Notes: generated by a model not told the origin, from the letters alone. A stretch of 64,000 nt of DNA from Stieleria maiorica (GCF_008035925.1 NZ_CP036264.1:5392402-5456401); one strand, 5' to 3'. Numbered from the stretch's first letter, positions 31,752 through 41,855 are shown. Numbers and translations: made by a program.

Positions 31752-34076
31752 CTACCGCATGGAATTGTTGCCATCATCGTTTTCGCACGGCGCGACGTCG
31801 ATGGTTTGATCCATCGTCGGCATGGTGCCGACACCGCTTAGTGAAGCGTTCAGCGAAGCGTTCAGTGAAGCGTTCAGCGGCGCGTTCAGTTGCGAGTTCA
31901 ACGGGCCGCTGATCGATTGGTCTTTGGTGCCTCGATCGTGGCGGCCCCACCAGCGGTCGCCGTCTTCGATCGTCCATTTCCCGGCCTCCGGGCAGTGCGA
32001 GATTTGCAGCCCCAGGTCACGAGCGGTTTGCGGGCGTCTGGCGCGTGACTTTTCCAGACAACTCATGATCGCATCTTCCAGTTGCGCCGACACGTCGATC
32101 TTGGCCCGCCGGGACGGCGGCACCGGGGATTCTTCGATGTGTTTTTGACACAACTGCGCGATACTGGCTGCCTCAAAGACCGGCGACCCTGTCAGCAGAA
32201 AATACCCGATCGCTCCGACGGCGTAGATGTCCGTGCTGGAATCGATGGTCATCGGTGCCTGGATCGATTCGGGCGACATGTACAGCGGGGTGCCCGTCAA
32301 CATTCCGTCCTCGGATCGTTCACCGCGATTGTTCGCGCCTCCGGCGTTTTGCGCGAGATCTTTGACCAAGCCGAAATCGAGCACTTTCACCATGTCTGGT
32401 TCACAGCCCCGCCGATTCAACATCACGTTGGCAGGTTTGACGTCGCGGTGGACCAGGCCGTTGGAGTGGGCTTCGAACAGAGAGCCACAGATCTGCAACA
32501 AGATATGAATGACTCTCGATTCGGGCTGCGGGCCGTATTGGTTGACCAACTGCTGCAGATCGATCCCGTCCAGATACTCCATGGCGTAGTAGAACACGCC
32601 TTCGGGCGTTCGTCCGTAGTCGTAGATCGCGATGGTATTGGGATGGTTCAGCTGGCACGTGATTTGGACTTCGCGTTCGAAGCGTGCGATCGACGCTTCG
32701 TTGACCTTGTCGGCATGCAGCAACTTAATCGCGGTCGGGCGCCGCAGCATCGAATGGCGTCCCTTGTAGACGATGCCCATGCCTCCTTCGCCTAGCTTTT
32801 GTTCCAACGTGTACTGTCCGAGCTGCTGTGCCTCGATCACTGCTTCCCGCGCCTGACGCTGCAACCGGGCAACGATGATGGTGAACACAAAGATCGCGAT
32901 GGCGCTGGCGATCAACAACGTGTAAACGGCAAAAAACGCGCGTTGCAGAATCACGAGCGGCCGAAACGCCTGGGCGGCATCCACTTCCATCGCGACTCCG
33001 ATTTCGTACTTCGGCAACCACGTCCACGCGCCGATCACGGAGACACCTCGGTAATCACGATAGCCGTCGACGTCCACACCGGATTGACCACCGATTGCCG
33101 CGGCGGCCAGTTTGGTCAGCGGCAACTGGGATCGACGGACGCTGGGACGAAAGCCCCGTGTCATGTCATCACCAGGGTCGCGGACGAGCAACTGCAACAT
33201 CGATCGCGATCCCTCCTGGTCGGGCAGCAATCCCAGCAGGATCAATTCTTCATCGAATCGGCTGTTGGAGATCATCACGCCTTTGGAATCAAACGCATAC
33301 GATTCGCCCGACTCGCCGACCCGCCCCATCTGCAGAATTTCGGTGAATTCGCGTTCGGGAGGGATTTGCAACGCCAGCGCTCCGACGACTTGAAACGAGG
33401 CGTCACGGACCGGGGCGCACACATACATCGTCGGCAGCCCGACGCGGGACTTGCCGTCACTTCCTTTGATCATCACCACGCTCGGAAACGGCGCCGAAAC
33501 GAAAGTCTCGCCCTGCAGTGCTCGGTCCAGAAAACGGTCGTATTCGGCGATTTCCGACTGACCGATCAGCGCCCCATGGGACGACGACAGGATCCGCTTT
33601 GATTTGTCTGCCAGCACGAATCCGACATAGTCGTGCGCCGCGATGGCGGGCCCGAGTTCTTCGGCAAGCTGCCCGTGAAGGTCGGCCTCGTCAGCGGCGG
33701 GGGAATCGGCCTGGCCGGCGGGGGGCTCCAGCAACTCGTAGACGACCTGCCGCACCCGGCTGTCGTTGGCCAGCGACTCGGCCGTCGACTCCTGGACCGC
33801 GAACCACTTGCGGAGCATCTCCGTTTCCAGTTCGACCAGCGTTTGAAGCCCCGAGCTGACGTTCCCTTTGATCGTCGTTTCGATGGCGTTGCGAACGAAA
33901 AAACCGACGATCGACAACAGCACCACGGCGACGATCGGCCAGGCCCAAATCTGCTTGGTCAAAAACAATCGAGTACGCGTGATCGTGTCCGAGACGCTCT
34001 GGGTGGCCCAGGTCATGTGGGCGTGGGCCTGCGGGACGTCACGTCTGGAGCGGCGGAATAGTTTAAACGGGTACAT
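31752..34076 (-). CDS. Transmembrane Ser/Thr protein kinase with Cache sensor
   Basis: ATG 34076 is used; TTG 34085 would add three residues. The product has 774 residues. A helix near 45-67 and another near 372-395 flank a double-Cache-type periplasmic sensor. The cytoplasmic kinase domain shows the G-loop GEGGMGIVYKG (near 428), AIKLL, HRDVKPANVML (near 543), DFGLVKD (near 566) and SPE. The C-terminus has near-perfect SLNA repeats from a 12-bp DNA repeat. A bacterial Hanks-type kinase answering a small extracellular ligand is likely. The ligand and targets are unknown, and the gene stands alone. Confidence 0.9.
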   Translation of the reverse strand: MYPFKLFRRSRRDVPQAHAHMTWATQSVSDTITRTRLFLTKQIWAWPIVAVVLLSIVGFFVRNAIETTIKGNVSSGLQTLVELETEMLRKWFAVQESTAESLANDSRVRQVVYELLEPPAGQADSPAADEADLHGQLAEELGPAIAAHDYVGFVLADKSKRILSSSHGALIGQSEIAEYDRFLDRALQGETFVSAPFPSVVMIKGSDGKSRVGLPTMYVCAPVRDASFQVVGALALQIPPEREFTEILQMGRVGESGESYAFDSKGVMISNSRFDEELILLGLLPDQEGSRSMLQLLVRDPGDDMTRGFRPSVRRSQLPLTKLAAAAIGGQSGVDVDGYRDYRGVSVIGAWTWLPKYEIGVAMEVDAAQAFRPLVILQRAFFAVYTLLIASAIAIFVFTIIVARLQRQAREAVIEAQQLGQYTLEQKLGEGGMGIVYKGRHSMLRRPTAIKLLHADKVNEASIARFEREVQITCQLNHPNTIAIYDYGRTPEGVFYYAMEYLDGIDLQQLVNQYGPQPESRVIHILLQICGSLFEAHSNGLVHRDVKPANVMLNRRGCEPDMVKVLDFGLVKDLAQNAGGANNRGERSEDGMLTGTPLYMSPESIQAPMTIDSSTDIYAVGAIGYFLLTGSPVFEAASIAQLCQKHIEESPVPPSRRAKIDVSAQLEDAIMSCLEKSRARRPQTARDLGLQISHCPEAGKWTIEDGDRWWGRHDRGTKDQSISGPLNSQLNAPLNASLNASLNASLSGVGTMPTMDQTIDVAPCENDDGNNSMR
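31841..31900. repeat. Five 12-bp tandem repeats within the kinase gene
   Basis: Units of GTGAAGCGTTCA or GCGAAGCGTTCA (two diverged) lie at 31841-31900 and encode the SLNA repeats near the kinase C-terminus. Such in-frame repeats can change in number by slippage. Confidence 0.7.
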
Positions 34077-34184
34077 GGCGACCAACAGAAGCGGCGTTCA
34101 GGCAGAGTTATTGCCGGGGGGGTTTTTAGTATAATTGCCGGTTTCGATGGATTCATTTGCTCCCGCCTCCAAGGATTTCAACCG

Positions 34185-35555
34185 ATGTCAGCTCATCGCA
34201 AAACAACACGCCGTCAGATCCTCCAAGGCATGGCCGTCGTGGGGGCCGCAAGCGTCCTGCCATCGTTTTCCAACCGTGCACTCGGGCTGGAATCCGCCAA
34301 CGATCGACCGGTCTTCGCAACCATCGGGCTTCGCAATCAAGGCTGGACGATCACGCAAAAGTCCTTCAAGTTTGCCGACTTTGCCGCACTCGCCGACGTC
34401 GACGCCAACGTACTGGGCGATAACGTTGAAAAAGTGAAAAAGGCCCAAGGCAAGGCGCCCGATGCCTACAAGGACTATCGCGAAATCCTGGATCGCAAGG
34501 ACATCGACGCGGTCATGATCGCCACGCCGGACCACTGGCACACCAAGATCGCAGTCGAAGCGATGTACGCGGGAAAAGACGTCTACTGTGAGAAACCGCT
34601 GACGTTGACCATCGACGAAGGCAAACTGATCGAAAAGGTCGTCAAGGAAACCGGCAAGGTGTTCCAGGTCGGCACGATGCAGCGAACGGAATCCGCACAG
34701 CGATTCCTGCAAGCGGTCGCATTGGTCAACCATGGACGGATCGGAACGGTCAAAAAGGTCACCTGCGGTATCAACGGCATGATCGCCTCGCCGGTCATCC
34801 CCGTCGCGCCGGTCCCCGAAGAACTCGATTGGGACTTCTGGCTCGGACCGGCCCCCAAAGTTCCCTACCGCGCACTACCGGAACTTCGCGAAGGCTACGG
34901 CGGAGGCGTGCCGCTGTACAGCAACGCGCACTACTCGTTCCGAAACTGGCACGAGTATTCCGGCGGAAAACTGACCGACTGGGGAGCCCACCACGTCGAT
35001 ATCGCTTGCTGGGCACTCGGGGCAAGCGACACGGGTCCCAGCAAAGTGACCCCGGTCGAGTACACATTGCCGGTCGAATACAAGGACGGTCACCCCACCG
35101 TTGACGACCAATACAACGCGGCGACCAAGTTCCGCATCCGCGTCGACATGCCCAATGATGTCGAGATGATCATCACCAGCGAAGGCGACAACGGAATTCT
35201 TTTCGAAGGCACCGATGGCCGGTTCTTCGTCAACCGCGGAAAGATCGTCGGACGCCCCGTCGAGGATCTCGAGAAAAACCCGCTACCCGATGGAGCGGTC
35301 GAGGAAGTCTACGGCGGACCGGTCAGCGAAAACCACACCGCCAACTTCATCGATGCCATGAGGTCGCGAAAGCAACCGATCTCCGATGTCTGGACTCACA
35401 ACCGGATGCTGGAGATTTGTCACTTGTCGAACATCGCAATGCGACTCGGACGCGAACTCAACTGGGACGCGGACAAACGAGAAGTCGTCGGCGATGACCA
35501 GGCCAACAGCTTCCTGAGTCGACCGATCCGAAAGGGTTTCGAGATCAACATGTGA
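34185..35555 (+). CDS. Gfo/Idh/MocA family oxidoreductase, Tat-secreted
   Basis: A 456-residue protein. The N-terminus reads TTRRQILQGMAVVGAASVLPS, a twin-arginine signal. The nucleotide-binding fold follows with Asp in LADVDAN, and YCEKPLTLTIDEGK carries the EKP motif. Its C-terminal beta domain is about 280 residues long. It should oxidise or reduce a sugar or sugar-derived substrate with NAD(P), as is common for expanded planctomycete families. No partner gene is adjacent; the kinase on the left is divergent and the next gene convergent. Confidence 0.9.
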   Translation: MSAHRKTTRRQILQGMAVVGAASVLPSFSNRALGLESANDRPVFATIGLRNQGWTITQKSFKFADFAALADVDANVLGDNVEKVKKAQGKAPDAYKDYREILDRKDIDAVMIATPDHWHTKIAVEAMYAGKDVYCEKPLTLTIDEGKLIEKVVKETGKVFQVGTMQRTESAQRFLQAVALVNHGRIGTVKKVTCGINGMIASPVIPVAPVPEELDWDFWLGPAPKVPYRALPELREGYGGGVPLYSNAHYSFRNWHEYSGGKLTDWGAHHVDIACWALGASDTGPSKVTPVEYTLPVEYKDGHPTVDDQYNAATKFRIRVDMPNDVEMIITSEGDNGILFEGTDGRFFVNRGKIVGRPVEDLEKNPLPDGAVEEVYGGPVSENHTANFIDAMRSRKQPISDVWTHNRMLEICHLSNIAMRLGRELNWDADKREVVGDDQANSFLSRPIRKGFEINM

Positions 35556-35604
35556 TCCCGCGACTCGGGTCAATCAAAGGCCTACGAATCAACTGAAGAC
35601 GAAA

Positions 35605-35652
35605 CCTTTGCTGGCAGGGAGGGTCGAGCGCGGCGAGGGAAGGGTCGACGGC
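35605..35652. repeat. Dispersed repeat (GGGAGGGTCGAGCG type), copy 2
   Basis: The CAGGGAGGGTCGAGCG core and CGGCGAGGGAAGGGT match the copy at 2411-2456. It lies between convergent genes and might act as a terminator. Confidence 0.5.
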
Positions 35653-35680
35653 CGGTCAAGCTTTGGCCGCGAACACGTTT

Positions 35681-36373
35681 TCAGGGATCAATCACCTTCG
35701 TGTCGATGGCGTGCTGCACCAGTTCGCCGATGGAGCCGAAGCCGGGACCGACCTGAACCACTTGCGTCATCATCGCTTTGGTCTCGGCCACCGTCAGTCG
35801 ACGCCCCCGCGTGTCTCCCCAAATCAGTCTCGCCTCGCGGCAGGGCTGACAAAGCATGTGCAACTGGTCTTCCTCTCTGATGAAGACCACTTCACCCAAC
35901 TTGCCACAGCACGCGCAAGCGTCTTCGAACGTTTGCGACTTGTCGAGCGCCTCAAAGTACTGCCAAGACAAGAAGTCTTTGGCCTCCAGGATGTGGTTCA
36001 AATAGTTGCGAGACGGCCGCAACCCGTCGGCGATCTTGTCGCTCTGAGCTTGGTAGCTGATGCACTGGATGGCTTGATCGTCGCAGTGGACCGTGACTTC
36101 GATGCGCCCGTAGTGATCGGGATAACGTTCGGACTGGTCCAAACGATCCAGATGATCGTCGACGATCTCGTACAAAATACCTTCGACTTCGCCTCCAGCG
36201 TCCTCGTTGATGTTGGCAAATCCGATCCCGGCCGGCAATGACTCTCTTAGCGCCAGCTTGTTGAACAACATCCGATACCCCGGTAACACGGCGCGGCGGG
36301 CGGTCGTGAACGAGACACCCTTTTTCTCCATGATGGCCGGGTTGCAGTTCGATCCGTATGCGAAGTACTTCAT
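35681..36373 (-). CDS. Gamma-glutamylcyclotransferase-like protein with zinc knuckle
   Basis: The product has 230 residues from ATG 36373 (TTG 36379 is an alternative). MKYFAYGSN, then a beta barrel, and the catalytic Glu in LDQSERYPDHY (E82) are those of the GGCT/AIG2 fold, which forms pyroglutamate or cleaves gamma-glutamyl amines. Residues about 150-180 add C153, C155, C156 and LCQPC (C175, C178), a zinc-knuckle-like insert, and the C-terminus continues for 50 residues (VQVGPGFGSIGELVQHAIDT). The combination is unusual to me. Substrate unknown. Confidence 0.75.
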   Translation of the reverse strand: MKYFAYGSNCNPAIMEKKGVSFTTARRAVLPGYRMLFNKLALRESLPAGIGFANINEDAGGEVEGILYEIVDDHLDRLDQSERYPDHYGRIEVTVHCDDQAIQCISYQAQSDKIADGLRPSRNYLNHILEAKDFLSWQYFEALDKSQTFEDACACCGKLGEVVFIREEDQLHMLCQPCREARLIWGDTRGRRLTVAETKAMMTQVVQVGPGFGSIGELVQHAIDTKVIDP

Positions 36374-36502
36374 ATCCAAGAGGCCTGCGTTGGAACAACA
36401 GTGAGCGTTTCAGCAGCGATTCAGTTTAACGTGAATCGCTGACCGAAACTGTCCCCCCGAATTCCCAACCGGCGTCTACCAGCTGCTCAAACGACAGAGC
36501 GG

Positions 36503-37753
36503 CTATTGGTTCAACTGTTCCTGGATCGTTTCGCTCGAGGCGCGCGTTCCCAGTGCCCCCCACAATCCGAACGGACTGGGGGATCCCGGCGGCAGCCCGC
36601 CCGCTCCGCCCGGCGTTCCATCGACCACCTGGGCGCTCCGGCTGTTGCCGGCTTCGATCGAATCGGTGATAAAGATCACCGCGCCATCGGCCATCAAAAT
36701 GTGGCATCCGCCTTGGTGGCGGCTGCCGGGCGGGTAAATCCCTTCGCTGGAGACTCCGTTCCAGCCACATTGCTCGCGGTTGGGTGGCAAGATGGTGTTC
36801 ATGCTGGACCAAAAGGGCATGCCATGCGCCCACGCGAACCCCCGTTTGGCCTGCACCCCGCCGGACAACGACGCCGTCGGTGACCAGAACCGCGGCCGAT
36901 CCGGATCCTTCCATTGTTCACACTGCACGGCCCCGTCTACGTCCCAGGGCCGCAAACCGCTCGCCAACACCGACCCCAAATGAGCGCGGATATCACGATC
37001 GCCAAGGTCCGTGCAGATTTCCCCCATCGCGATCGTGTTGGACAAACCGTCCAAAATATCGCGAAACTTCGTGGCGATTTTGCGTGGCACGAAAACACCA
37101 CGCTGGCTGGCCATCGACTGCCGCGACCGCCCCGTGGTCACGATCCCCTCTGGATTGCGGGGACCGTTGTTACTGAAGCGACTCGAATCACCGATGCACG
37201 CCGCGTAGTTGGTGCGGCCACGGGCGGGCAGGCCCACGCCAGGGTCGCTGGGACAGCGTAGCGTCGGTAACTCGGTCAACCATGGCTCATACGGTTCGGT
37301 CGCATGACCATTGGCCCCGCCGAGTCCCTTGTCCGGCCGCGGTCCCATCGCCTGGTAGATGCCCACCGGTGTGCCCGTCGGATTCTCGCTTTGATAGGGA
37401 TTGCTGATCAAATCCCAAATCGCTTGTTGCTCCACGAACGGGGTCAGCCCGACCATCATGCTTAGAAATAAATTGTTGTGTCCCGTCGGCGGTCGCAATT
37501 CCTGATCCGCAGTCGTGTTGGTCCCATTGCTAGTCGTTCCACCGAGATGCGTTGGGATTTGTTTGTAGGCCGAGTGATAGTTGTGCAGCGCCAGACCAAT
37601 CTGTTTGAAGTTGTTGCCGCAACTCATTCGGCGTGCCGCTTCACGCGCCGCTTGGACAGCCGGCAGCAACAGCCCGACCAAAATGCCGATGATCGCGATC
37701 ACAACAAGGAGCTCCACAAGCGTGAAGCCATCGCGAGAAGTTGACTTTCTCAT
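36503..37753 (-). CDS. DUF1559 protein with pseudopilin N-terminus
   Basis: A 416-residue planctomycete protein. The first 30 residues, [34 protein letters not shown], carry the prepilin cleavage/methylation motif (G, then F, with E at +5). The DUF1559 body follows with C44 and GLALHNYH and many conserved Trp/Gly residues, ending in a VDG turn ([20 protein letters not shown]). It should be processed by prepilin peptidase and assembled in the cell envelope; the role of the family is not known. The small lipoprotein gene at 37871 precedes it. Confidence 0.92.
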   Translation of the reverse strand: MRKSTSRDGFTLVELLVVIAIIGILVGLLLPAVQAAREAARRMSCGNNFKQIGLALHNYHSAYKQIPTHLGGTTSNGTNTTADQELRPPTGHNNLFLSMMVGLTPFVEQQAIWDLISNPYQSENPTGTPVGIYQAMGPRPDKGLGGANGHATEPYEPWLTELPTLRCPSDPGVGLPARGRTNYAACIGDSSRFSNNGPRNPEGIVTTGRSRQSMASQRGVFVPRKIATKFRDILDGLSNTIAMGEICTDLGDRDIRAHLGSVLASGLRPWDVDGAVQCEQWKDPDRPRFWSPTASLSGGVQAKRGFAWAHGMPFWSSMNTILPPNREQCGWNGVSSEGIYPPGSRHQGGCHILMADGAVIFITDSIEAGNSRSAQVVDGTPGGAGGLPPGSPSPFGLWGALGTRASSETIQEQLNQ

Positions 37754-37870
37754 CAGAGTACCTTCGAAAGAATAGAAAAAGACGACACAACGTCAAAACA
37801 AGGACTCACCAAGACGCGATCACCTTTGCGACTCGTCGACGCGGCGGAATCGGTCCGATCCGACCGGCGG

Positions 37871-38065
37871 CTACTCCGCCAAGTCGAGCTCTTCATCCAT
37901 CTCTTCGAGACCGTCGACGTTCAGCTCCGGATTTTCGTCGAGAAACTGCGACAACTCATCTAGGTCGGCGACCGGTCTCGCCGACCCTGACCCCGAACCA
38001 CAGCCAAGAATAGTCACCAAGGAAAGCACGATCCCAAGCGGAAACCGCAACCGTAAATGAAGCAT
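37871..38065 (-). CDS. Small acidic lipoprotein
   Basis: A 64-residue product from ATG 38065. MLHLRLRFPLGIVLSLVTILGCG carries a lipobox ending in LGC; the mature part is strongly acidic (DEELDLAE). It is 117 bp upstream of the DUF1559 gene on the same strand, a pairing often seen in planctomycetes. It is probably anchored in the periplasm next to the DUF1559 protein, with no known function. Confidence 0.65.
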   Translation of the reverse strand: MLHLRLRFPLGIVLSLVTILGCGSGSGSARPVADLDELSQFLDENPELNVDGLEEMDEELDLAE

Positions 38066-38393
38066 CAACGTGGTCCTGTCGGAAAAGGCAATGGGAGGAC
38101 ACCAATCGGGTTGTCTATAGAACCACTCAACGCTTCAATCGGATCGCACCGCAGGGGAATCATCCAGCCGCCCCTGTGTTGGATGAGGCGATCAGGGCGA
38201 GCGGCAAGTACATCAGCCGCCGACACAGACTGCCAGACCCGACGCGTCCTGGGACGAATTTGCCCCTAATCTGCCTGTATGAGACAATTCAACTGAGTTT
38301 TCCGTTTTGGGGCGCCCTGTTGGGAACCGCCCACGACCTAGTTCTTATGACCGGGGGCCAAGCGACAGAGTGAGCAGTTAGACCTACGAATGC
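38066..38393. other. Intergenic region
   Basis: It lies between divergent genes (lipoprotein leftward, coiled-coil protein rightward). Short frames show no coding character and no repeat is evident. Promoters for both sides should lie here. Confidence 0.4.
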
Positions 38394-39212
38394 ATGGGGA
38401 TGCCGATGTCAGATTTTTTGACGCAACAGCAAGTGGATGTCACGTTCAATGCGTGGTGGACCGAATACGGGCGAACGCCCCAAAACATCAATCGCGCCCT
38501 GCAAAAGACGATTACACAGATCAACGGTGAACCGGTCCGCCGGCCAAGCGGTCCATTCCCGCCGGGCTACATTCCCCCGCCGATGCGGAAGAAAAGCAAA
38601 ACAAACACCGCATCAAAGCCCCCTTCGGAGAATGACCCGAATCATCTCAAACGACTCGCACAGCAGAACGCCGCCGCCGGACGTGCCGCCGCGAAAAAGG
38701 AGCTGAGAAAAACGGAGATGGAAGCGTCTCGATTGCAGAAACGGTACGCCGAAATGAAACGCATCCTCAAGGAACGCAACTTGACCATTCCCGGCCACGT
38801 CGCTGATGCACTGTTGTTCATGCCGTGCTACCGAAACCCGGCCGACCGACAGCGGCACGAAGACAGAATCCTTAAACGATATAAGAACGATATCGACAAC
38901 GCGAATCGAAGCTCGCACCAATGGCGGTACCAGCAGGAAACCGAACGTCTGCATCGTGAACGACGGCGCAAGATGCTCGCGGAGATCGAATGGATGAGCA
39001 AGAACACGATCGGCGCCGGGATTTATGGGCTCCAGCGCGAAGCCGGCCGCAGCCATGACGACGCGATGGCTCGGGCCAAAGAGACGCAACAGATCTTTGA
39101 CATGGCCGGCAGCGGCGTCGCCGACCCGGCGGCCGCACGCGAGTCGAATTCCACCCGGCACAACACCCGGTCGCATCGCAGCGACAAACAGATGGTCGGA
39201 CCGAATCGTTAG
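38394..39212 (+). CDS. Hypothetical basic coiled-coil protein
   Basis: A 272-residue hydrophilic protein. A Pro-rich stretch near 57-63 (PPGYIPPPMRKK) precedes a long charged helical region (LRKTEMEASRLQKRYAEMKR; RSSHQWRYQQETERLHRERR). The C-terminus is low-complexity, with Asn, Ser and His. There is no signal peptide. I recognise no family. The reading frame is chosen over antisense frames at 38613 and 38872 because its charged helical composition is protein-like. ATG 38406 is an alternative start. Confidence 0.55.
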   Translation: MGMPMSDFLTQQQVDVTFNAWWTEYGRTPQNINRALQKTITQINGEPVRRPSGPFPPGYIPPPMRKKSKTNTASKPPSENDPNHLKRLAQQNAAAGRAAAKKELRKTEMEASRLQKRYAEMKRILKERNLTIPGHVADALLFMPCYRNPADRQRHEDRILKRYKNDIDNANRSSHQWRYQQETERLHRERRRKMLAEIEWMSKNTIGAGIYGLQREAGRSHDDAMARAKETQQIFDMAGSGVADPAAARESNSTRHNTRSHRSDKQMVGPNR

Positions 39213-39303
39213 GACGGGGAGATTCACTGTCACATTTTGATCGGGGATTCGCTTGGATCGGCAAGCCCATGAATCGGGTGGCCCTTTCACTCCAACGATC
39301 AAA

Positions 39304-40545
39304 ATGGAATCGACAATGACCCTGTCCAAGAAAACGCTCTTGCTTTGTTTGGCCGCCGTCCTCGCCTGGCTGCCAACCGCCCGCGCCGCTGAACGGATTG
39401 ACACGACCAAGCAGTCCAGTGCCAGTAAACCCGTTGCGGACACCGCCCAGATTGACACGATCGAGTCGTCGGTGCAGTGGAGCATCGATCCGCGAACCGG
39501 CGAAGTGACAACGGGAAGTCGCAGCACGGGGTCGGGAGGAACGTCGACCGGCACGTCTGACGACGAAATTGCGACGCCCGTCATCTTGCCCTACGACTTT
39601 TTCGACGCCGAAGACAACGGCATGTCGAGCTTGAATTCCTACTTTTTGTCCCAGCTCAGCATGGGTGTCTACAGCGATGCGCTCAGCGGAACGGCGTTTC
39701 GCCAAGATTTGATCGATCGGTTTACTCCGCAAGGGATCCCGGCCGACGGGATCGACGTGATCATGGATGCCATTTCGGGATCGGAGGCCGCCGCCTTTCG
39801 AATCGGCAACGCGACCGTCATCGCCTTTCGAGGCACCAGTGCCGAAGGAACGCTGACTCCCGAACGCGACGCGGAAGTCGATTTGCTCGATGTCCCGATC
39901 AAAGTCAAACTGAATGACAAAGAATGCCGCGTGCACCAGGGGTTCTGGGAAAGCGCCGATGCGGTTTTTGACTGGGTCGCTGGTCACGCCAGGAGCGCCC
40001 ACAATGCCGGACGCAAGGTGTTCTTGACCGGCCACAGTCTCGGTGCGGCTCGTGCCACCGTCTGCGCGGCACGCTTGCACTATGACGAAAACATCCCCGT
40101 CCAAAGCCTACAGACCTTTGGTTCCCCCAAAGTCGGCGACGTCCAATTCCGATCGATCTTGGGTGACGTCGGCCCTGACGGGATCAAGTTGGCCGAAGTG
40201 ACCGAGCGATTCGTCGTGCTCGGCGACCCGGCAACCACCTTTCCCGACAAAGAGGCAATCTGGGAAAACTGGAAAACCCCGACGATCATCTACTACGAGC
40301 ACGTCGGCAACACCCACAACATCAATCCGCTGACCGGTACCAACAGTGCCCACTACGAGATTCTCTTTGACAGTGGAGAGATCTTCTTTGTTCCGACGGC
40401 CTCGCAATGGATCGGGTTCCTCAGCGGTGCGGGCGACAACGAGCACATGCTCTACGACGACGCCTTGCTGCACGAAGTGATCAATGACCCGATGTACATC
40501 GAGATCAAAGATCTCCTGATCGAGTACGAATCGGTCGAACAATGA
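39304..40545 (+). CDS. Secreted class 3 lipase
   Basis: ATG 39304 (or 39316) begins a signal peptide (MTLSKKTLLLCLAAVLAWLPTARA); the frame from 39253 is longer but less likely. The 413-residue product has a Ser/Thr/Gly-rich linker and then the class 3 lipase domain, with VIAFRGTS oxyanion region, FLTGHSLGAARA (S245, nucleophile) and TFGSPKVGD. It should hydrolyse acylglycerols or other esters outside the cytoplasm. The C-terminal 80 residues include ENWKTPTIIYYEHVGNTHNI, with a candidate His. Confidence 0.88.
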   Translation: MESTMTLSKKTLLLCLAAVLAWLPTARAAERIDTTKQSSASKPVADTAQIDTIESSVQWSIDPRTGEVTTGSRSTGSGGTSTGTSDDEIATPVILPYDFFDAEDNGMSSLNSYFLSQLSMGVYSDALSGTAFRQDLIDRFTPQGIPADGIDVIMDAISGSEAAAFRIGNATVIAFRGTSAEGTLTPERDAEVDLLDVPIKVKLNDKECRVHQGFWESADAVFDWVAGHARSAHNAGRKVFLTGHSLGAARATVCAARLHYDENIPVQSLQTFGSPKVGDVQFRSILGDVGPDGIKLAEVTERFVVLGDPATTFPDKEAIWENWKTPTIIYYEHVGNTHNINPLTGTNSAHYEILFDSGEIFFVPTASQWIGFLSGAGDNEHMLYDDALLHEVINDPMYIEIKDLLIEYESVEQ

Positions 40546-40575
40546 CCCGCCAAAAACGCGGGCAGCCCCCCAGCC

Positions 40576-40906
40576 CACCAATCTCCCACCCGGGGACGGA
40601 ACTTCCCACCCGGGGACGGCACTTCCCACCCGGGGACATGGCACTCACGGATCCAAATTCTCCTCTCCGGGGACATGGCACATCCTGACCCGACGGCGCG
40701 GCCTTGGAAATGCTAGCACTGCAATCCGCACGCGACGAGTGGTGCCGTGTCCCCGCCGGGATCTGCTGCAATCCGCACGCGACGAGTGGTGCCGTGTCCC
40801 CGCCGGGATCTGTCCCCGCCGGGATCTACTTGGTGCCGTGTCCCCGCCGGGATCTGTCCCCGCCGGGATCTACTTGGTGCCGTGTCCCCGGTGGGGGCGG
40901 GATGCG
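40576..40906. repeat. Palindromic repeat cluster 4, with long tandem units
   Basis: Three tandem units of the type CCCACCCGGGGACGGCACTT come first. Then two copies of a unit of about 45 bp containing GCAATCCGCACGCGACGAGT occur, followed by two copies with TGTCCCCGCCGGGATCTACT, each ending in GTGCCGTGTCCCC. It is the largest cluster of the family in the window and lies in the 400-bp gap after the lipase. Confidence 0.75.
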
Positions 40907-40946
40907 GGGGTGAGGTTCGCGCGATGGACGACTTGCGGCCGGGGAC

Positions 40947-41855
40947 TCAGGCGTTTCGGCGGCGGGCGTTGCGGAGGACCGCCGGAAGATATCGTTGTGC
41001 CAAGCCGGCGAAGATCATCCCACCGCCGACGAGCGTCCACCACTGCGGCGGATCATAGGAAGGGTGGTGGCGCCAGGCGATGTAAACCCAAATCGGAACC
41101 AGCACGGGTTCGATCAAGATCAACATCGACGCCTCGGCACTGGCGACCCGACGTAGTCCACGCGCAAACAAGATGTACGGAATCGACATTTGAATCACGC
41201 CGAATGCTCCCAATGCCAAATACGCAGACGCCTGGATCGTTTGGTGGGTCGACCAAGCCCAGGGAAACAACAAGATCACGGCCGCGGCATGGTTGAGCGT
41301 GATCAACCACGCCGAATCGACATCGCTCATCGATCGCATAGAAAGTACCACGCCGGCAAACGTGATCCCGGAAAGAATGGCCAGCAACGTCGCCCACAGG
41401 TGGCCTCCGTCGCGCAGTTCCATGACAACGATCAACGCCACACCGGCAATACAAAACAGAAACATCCGCACATCAGCGATGCCAACGCGATCCTTCAAGA
41501 TCGTCACGGCACCGAGCATCACCCAGGCAGGAGAAAGGTACTGCAACCAAATCACGCTGGCCGCCGACACATAGACCATCGCCGACATGAACGACCAAAC
41601 CATCAGGGCGAAACAGATCGTCATCGGGATCATCGCCCAGCGAAACTCCACGCGGCGCACCAGCGGCGCTAAAATGATCAGCGCAAAGAAACTGCGGAAA
41701 AACGCCAGCAGCGCCCCCCGAGACTCTTCCGGCCAGCCGTCAAACCACGGCGCCTTGGCAAAAAAGCCGCTCATACTCCACATCACCGCCGCAAGTACGA
41801 TCAGCCCCCTGCCTTGCCACGCGTCTCCAGAACGCAAATCGCGTTCGGCACTCAC
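40947..41855 (-). CDS. EamA/DMT-family transporter
   Basis: A 302-residue membrane protein with ten predicted helices in two repeats, the first beginning LIVLAAVMWSMSGFFAKAP and the second LLAILSGITFAGVVLSMRS. This matches drug/metabolite transporters. GTG 41855 overlaps the stop of the upstream antiporter gene by four bases (GTGA), so the two are cotranscribed. It probably exports or imports a small organic metabolite that cannot be named from sequence. Confidence 0.87.
   Translation of the reverse strand: MSAERDLRSGDAWQGRGLIVLAAVMWSMSGFFAKAPWFDGWPEESRGALLAFFRSFFALIILAPLVRRVEFRWAMIPMTICFALMVWSFMSAMVYVSAASVIWLQYLSPAWVMLGAVTILKDRVGIADVRMFLFCIAGVALIVVMELRDGGHLWATLLAILSGITFAGVVLSMRSMSDVDSAWLITLNHAAAVILLFPWAWSTHQTIQASAYLALGAFGVIQMSIPYILFARGLRRVASAEASMLILIEPVLVPIWVYIAWRHHPSYDPPQWWTLVGGGMIFAGLAQRYLPAVLRNARRRNA

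Noticed and set aside
38613-40104. Long minus-strand open frames (323 and 410 residues) over the coiled-coil and lipase genes
   Set aside because: They run opposite to a clear lipase with signal peptide and GHSLGAA, and their own composition is irregular, with no motif.
40576-40906. CRISPR array
   Set aside because: The repeats are palindromic REP-like units of variable length; no unique spacers.
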